A DNA stretch of 64,000 nucleotides from assembly GCA_026874595.1 (NCBI GenBank), contig CM049318.1, positions 15,212,241 through 15,276,240 of the forward strand, written 5' to 3'. The DNA is from Sipunculus nudus (Eukaryota > Annelida > Sipuncula > Golfingiida > Sipunculidae). Under the pieces are notes generated by a model, which did not search any database, was not told where the DNA came from, and saw nothing but the letters and a program-made list of their open reading frames with translations. Below are positions 62,065-64,000 of this stretch, piece after piece. Positions within the stretch are counted from its first letter, which is position 1, and every line of letters starts with the position of its first letter. The position numbers were made by a program, and so were the translations under genes.

Positions 62065-62191
62065 CCATTATTGTCCGGCAGCCAGACCTTATTTTAGTTT
62101 CTTTGTTTTCATTCATTATGAAATTTTGTCTAAATATCTGGTGTGAAAATATTTTGATTGGAATCGCAATTTGATACACAAGAGATGGGTG
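62065..62191 (+). repeat. Second copy of the ~120 bp direct repeat
   Basis: Partner of 60032-60152. Confidence 0.88.
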
Positions 62192-63489
62192 GTATTCTTA
62201 TGTCTATGGTACATTACCAGCGTGCATTGTACCACTCGTCAGTAACGTGTATTAATGAGTGACATACTGTCATCAATGAAATACAAACTGACCTCAGACT
62301 ATATAGTCATTTAGTCACAGGATGATGTATAACATCTAAACTAACATGAGAGTCGTTTTTGCTGGGGTTTTCCGTTTGTTAGCCCAATGAAACAAACATC
62401 CCAAAGGCAAGGCCAGGCAATCCTGCTACCTTGGATGGGCACAATCAAACATATGGCAACCGAACAAACACGTTGGGATTCCAGATCCTAGGCCAATCGA
62501 TTATAAAAGATTTGAGTGAGAGGAAAGAATCTTATGAATCTATGAAAAAAATAAGGAAACTTGGAAAAATGAAATAAAAAAATCTCTCTCTCTGTCTCTT
62601 TCTCTCTATTTATATACATAGAAATTTATCTTTGTCAATTTCTGGACACTAATACAACAGGTTTTGACATTTGTGATCCGACCCGGCAGCTAAATTTAGC
62701 ATCGCCAGGTTAGATGTAGCAGATATAGATGTTGGATTCTAGGCTCCCTGGTACATAGAAAATGTTGGCAAAGTTTGCCGACAGTACATTTTTGCTAAAC
62801 ATAACAATCCATAGAACAAGGCACCCCAGCAAAAAGCAGTGGCCATCCTCTGGGATAGAAAAATCCTATAATGTTAAAGAAAATATTATTCTATTCAATC
62901 CATATTATGATGAATCAGCTAACCTCTTAGATTTAATAGATCTTCCATTGTGGGTCACCTTAACCATGCACTTATTTCATGGAAACTAGCCCATTACCTT
63001 TGAGTAAATATACTAACAGACAAACCAACCAGATGACCATTCAAGGAAAATATATAGTACCTCGCCACCTGACAGAGGTACAATTTTTATATCTGATTTT
63101 GTTTCAAGTGTGTGAATATTAGCGGCCTTATAGGCCTTAAGTAACGCAAAGAAACATTTAACAAACGCGTAAAGGTCGCGGAGATTTTAACAAACTGGTT
63201 GAAAGAACCAGCACGCTGTATCCACCCATACATAATCAAGACTCTTTTAGGCGCCCCTTGCGTTTTTAGCCACGTTGTTGTTTGCTAACTGGAATAACAT
63301 TTATAAACTCCTCGGCACAACACATATTTACCTTTTGTTCTTATACATTTTTAATAAGAAGGAATTTTTGCATCGGGGTGTGTAAAGCTTTTATGAAAAT
63401 GGTGGTCAGTATGGAAACCAAAACTGAATCCATCCGAAATGAAGTCACCTCGCTGGTTCCTATAAAAGTGTACAAATACACATAGATAA

Positions 63490-63491
<2 letters not shown>

Positions 63492-63558
<67 letters not shown>
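63492..63558. repeat. (TA)n microsatellite abutting the splice donor of copy 2
   Basis: About 33 TA units immediately downstream, in transcript sense, of the donor GTCGGTAA. Copy 1 has only a short interrupted TA run at the equivalent place (47528-47552). Confidence 0.95.
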
Positions 63559-63559
<1 letters not shown>

Positions 63560-63564
63560 CCGAC

Positions 63565-64000
63565 CTTTGTATTAGTGCTGCCGATTTTTGCTCCACACTT
63601 TTGATCCTCGCCCAAAATTGCCTGTATAGCCTGTACCGCGTTCCATATTTTCCAGTGTGTTTCACAGTCACATATCGTAACTTTGTGGCACGGTGTGGCT
63701 GATATATACGTGTGATCCAACCATCTGCAAACCACTCTCTGTAGATTCGGGGATAGTGCACGCCAAATATTTCTATATGAGTTCGGTGAGTAAAGTCATA
63801 CGTTAAAATTGCTGTATTTCCATACGTGTGAGTGGGTCCAACCACGCCGACATTTGTTGGGGAATAAGTCCTGAGTTTATGAATAAAGCTCTCTGTCCAT
63901 CCAGATGACGGTAATATCGTGTCATCATTCACTCGATATAAATAATCGGCGCCATCAATGTAAGCCTCCATACAGGCATCGTTCTGTGCCCAAGCAGGTT
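63565..64000 (-). CDS. Exon 1 of the glycosyltransferase-like paralogue (copy 2), cut by the window edge
   Basis: Open from the window edge to the donor CAAAG|GTCGGT at 63565, with the same frame and phase as gene 1. It includes AWAQNDACMEAYIDGADYLYR, VNDDT, NVGVVGPTHTYGN, HRTHIEIF, WFADGWITRIYQPHRAT and KHTGKYGTRYRLY. No stop or frameshift is seen in these 436 bases, in contrast to its broken second exon. The signal anchor and start lie beyond position 64000. Reading past the donor runs into the (TA)n tract and gives a spurious Ile-Tyr repeat tail. Confidence 0.78.

Larger units (their letters stand above)
56614..63564 (-). other. Intron of copy 2, enlarged by insertions
   Basis: 7.0 kb against 4.7 kb in copy 1. 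The extra length includes the 58702-59571 LTR-like insertion, the 60980-61411 TRIM, a duplicated block (60032-60152 and 62065-62191) and long (TA)n tracts. No exon seen. Confidence 0.6.

Noticed and set aside
1-64000. CRISPR array
   Set aside because: The tandem arrays are contiguous satellites without unique spacers, and the split genes show the DNA is eukaryotic.

Overview
The window looks like a piece of an AT-rich invertebrate nuclear genome, most likely a lophotrochozoan and probably a mollusc. The evidence is split genes with GT-AG introns, Kozak-type starts, many (TA)n, (GA)n and (TG)n microsatellites, tRNA-like short retroelements, several satellite arrays and an Academ-type DNA transposon of a kind I associate with invertebrate genomes. 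The organism assignment is inference. Gene density is low and most of the sequence is repeat or unrecognised.

0-13 kb: a decayed LINE reverse-transcriptase fragment (about 1.48-1.85 kb), then a large inverted repeat (about 2.16-4.11 kb against 7.25-8.62 kb) built of degenerate ~315 bp units. One arm has been hit by a tRNA-derived SINE. Between the arms starts a five-exon plus-strand gene (5039-10564) for a small secreted protein unusually rich in Trp and Cys. I do not recognise it, and it appears to carry a one-base frameshift in exon 2.

13-24.5 kb: low-complexity CT tract, unrecognised DNA, then two abutting satellite arrays. The first has ~77 bp monomers containing a TTAGGG-bearing dyad. 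The second mixes ~100 bp and ~139 bp monomers, nearly all holding a near-identical 19-nt palindrome.

24.5-31.7 kb: a ~6.2 kb DNA transposon with long terminal inverted repeats. It encodes one large two-exon transposase of about 1,530 codons on the minus strand, interrupted by two in-frame stops. It carries paired zinc-binding modules, a putative transposase core, a FEN1/XPG-like nuclease domain and a C-terminal CXC cysteine cluster. This fits the Academ superfamily (XPG branch). A ~65 bp direct repeat and mirror-image microsatellites flank it.

31.7-37.5 kb: a ~1.2 kb tandem duplication and a ~119 bp dimeric satellite.

40-64 kb: a segmental tandem duplication of a two-exon minus-strand gene. 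Each copy encodes a type II membrane protein with two glycosyltransferase-like domains (motifs NDDT and RDADSR). Copy 1 (42183-48466) is intact, predicted 525 aa. Copy 2 (55913-64000 and beyond) has an open first exon but a second exon broken by a frameshift and a stop. The intron of copy 2 gained a probable solo LTR and a complete 432 bp miniature LTR element (TRIM). The TRIM has tRNA-like sequence inside its LTRs, a tRNA-Pro-type primer-binding site, a polypurine tract and a 4-bp target duplication. The matching intron of copy 1 preserves the empty site.
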